A DNA stretch of 64,000 bases from Sphaerochaeta associata (GTDB lineage Bacteria > Spirochaetota > Spirochaetia > Sphaerochaetales > Sphaerochaetaceae): contig NZ_CP094929.1 in the NCBI RefSeq assembly GCF_022869165.1, forward strand, positions 186,001 through 250,000, in the 5' to 3' direction. The position numbers were made by a program, and so were the translations under genes. The notes under the pieces are model-generated. The model searched no databases. It saw only the letters and a list, made by a program, of their open reading frames with translations, and was not told the DNA's origin. Below, in pieces: positions 63,127-64,000 of this stretch (position 1 is its first letter; each line of letters opens with the position of its first letter).

Positions 63127-63336
63127 ATGCAGATAGTAGACACCCGCGGGCTTTCCTGCCCTCAGCCGGTCATAGAGACCAAGAAAGCAATCGATGCCAA
63201 GGCAGTCGAGTTGCAGGTACTTGTAGACACCATTGCCGCAAAGGAGAACGTCAGCCGGTATGCAAAGGCGGCCAAGTTCTCTGTCAGCACTGCCGAGACC
63301 GAGTACGGTTGGACCCTGGAGCTGAAAAAGCTGTGA
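63127..63336 (+). CDS. TusA/SirA-like carrier, second copy
   Basis: A 69-residue protein identical in sequence to the one at 54297-54506, including the CPxP cysteine. It lacks an intact upstream yedE here, so its expression depends on a promoter in or before the chimeric remnant. Confidence 0.85.
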   Translation: MQIVDTRGLSCPQPVIETKKAIDAKAVELQVLVDTIAAKENVSRYAKAAKFSVSTAETEYGWTLELKKL

Positions 63337-63563
63337 AACAGTACATCGCCACCTTCTTCGACCATTGGGGAGCGGTGCAGTTCCGCAATCATGCCAAGGC
63401 CCGTCAGGTGGCGTGCACCCTCAAGCCCGTCCCCCGCTCCCTCTCCTCATCCTGCGGCACCTGTGCCTGGTATGAGAGCGAGGGCTGGGATATCGGATAC
63501 AAGATTGAAGAACTTGAAGCCGTCTACCGTCATGAAGGTGCGCAGTTCGTCAAGGAGATATAG
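63333..63563 (+). CDS. DUF3343 putative Se/S carrier-like protein, second copy
   Basis: 76 residues, GTG start overlapping the previous stop. The protein is the same as the copy at 54503; one synonymous change lies in the SCGTC codons. Confidence 0.8.
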   Translation: MKQYIATFFDHWGAVQFRNHAKARQVACTLKPVPRSLSSSCGTCAWYESEGWDIGYKIEELEAVYRHEGAQFVKEI

Positions 63564-63565
63564 GT

Positions 63566-64000
63566 ATGGATTCGGTGAAACTCACCCAGATGGTGAAGAC
63601 CAGCGGTTGTGCGGCCAAGTTGCCTCCCAAGCAGCTTCATGAGGTGCTGGACAGTATAGGCTGGATGCACAGCCCCGATCTTGTAGAAGGCTTTGAGGGC
63701 AGTGACGATGCCTGTGTGTACCGCCTTCCGGTCGGAGGCGGTCAAGTAATGTTGCAGACCGTCGACTTCTTTCCTCCCATGGTCGACGATCCCTACCTGT
63801 TCGGCCAAGTTGCTGCTGCAAACGCCTTAAGTGACATCTACGCCATGGGAGGGGAGCCGAAGGTGGCATTGAACCTGGTCTGCTTTCCGTCCTGCCTGGA
63901 CCTGGAAGTGCTCCGACAAATTCTCCTTGGTGGTCAGAGCAAGGTCGCCGAGAGCGGCTCTGTGATAGCCGGCGGGCATACGATCAGCGACGCGACTCCC
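63566..64000 (+). CDS. selD: Selenide, water dikinase, second copy (3' end outside window)
   Basis: The first 145 codons of a second selD, with catalytic Cys in [19 protein letters not shown] and [10 protein letters not shown]. Protein sequence matches copy 1 throughout the visible part although about a dozen codons around 63805-63882 differ. It looks intact as far as seen. Confidence 0.88.
   Translation, partial: MDSVKLTQMVKTSGCAAKLPPKQLHEVLDSIGWMHSPDLVEGFEGSDDACVYRLPVGGGQVMLQTVDFFPPMVDDPYLFGQVAAANALSDIYAMGGEPKVALNLVCFPSCLDLEVLRQILLGGQSKVAESGSVIAGGHTISDATP

Larger units (their letters stand above)
62676..64000 (+). repeat. Direct repeat 3, copy B (runs off the window)
   Basis: Matches 53846-55170 at an offset of 8830 bp. 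The differing stretch at 63805-63882 changes codons but not the protein ([20 protein letters not shown]). Confidence 0.95.

Overview
The window is about 64 kb of bacterial chromosome with moderate GC, strong sigma70-type promoters and good Shine-Dalgarno sites. Gene content fits a free-living, sugar-fermenting spirochaete of the Sphaerochaeta type: LacI-like sensor kinase, CUT1 and tripartite transporters, many sugar-acid enzymes and a selenium locus. That assignment is inference; no rRNA or tRNA gene was seen.

Layout. 1-5.5 kb: end of a surface protein, an acetyltransferase and lysyltransferase-like pair, a lipoprotein, a long KamA-type radical SAM enzyme and a small exporter. 5.5-8.2 kb: a LacI-type sensor kinase split by an in-frame stop, with a response regulator lacking a DNA-binding domain. 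8.2-11.7 kb: ROK kinase, GntR regulator and a fused mannose-6-phosphate isomerase. 11.8-15.9 kb: a 2-hydroxyacid dehydrogenase whose 3' end is repeated beyond an AbiE toxin-antitoxin pair, then a broken PLP decarboxylase. 16-26.5 kb: a glucarate/galactarate regulon (GarR, DHDPS-family enzyme, IclR regulator, GudD, AEC permease, TctCBA, GarD). 27-37.7 kb: accessory region with two DUF4143 ATPases, a broken AlbA-type protein, HipBA, a helicase and an operon with two BREX-type ATPases. 37.8 kb: 23-bp tandem repeats. 38.4-48.4 kb: glycoside use (two ABC permeases, GH3 enzyme, binding protein with an internal stop, AraC regulator, oxidoreductase, FG-GAP-like protein). 48.4-51.9 kb: an AbiE pair interrupted by an ATPase plus small-protein module. 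52.3-55.8 kb: membrane protein and selenium operon (YedE, TusA-like, DUF3343, SelD). 56-62.3 kb: CdaR, GntP permease, kinase, enolase paralogue and MtaA/UroD-like protein. 62.4-64 kb: second, partial copy of the selenium operon.

The main structural theme is that three unrelated cargoes (AbiE pair; ATPase module; kinase/enolase/methyltransferase cluster) each lie between an intact host gene and a second, 5'-truncated copy of that gene's 3' part. Case 1 copies differ only at synonymous positions. This is the product expected of single-crossover (Campbell-type) insertion of DNA carrying a homologous gene end, and no recombinase gene lies inside any of the three cargoes. At least five in-frame stop codons and two frameshifting internal deletions show ongoing gene decay, or sequence error, in the same window.

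The best candidates for undescribed biology are the 56-62 kb catabolic cluster with an enolase lacking the active-site histidine, the helicase/BREX-type ATPase operon at 31.5-36.4 kb, and the repeated 3'-end-duplicating insertion pattern.
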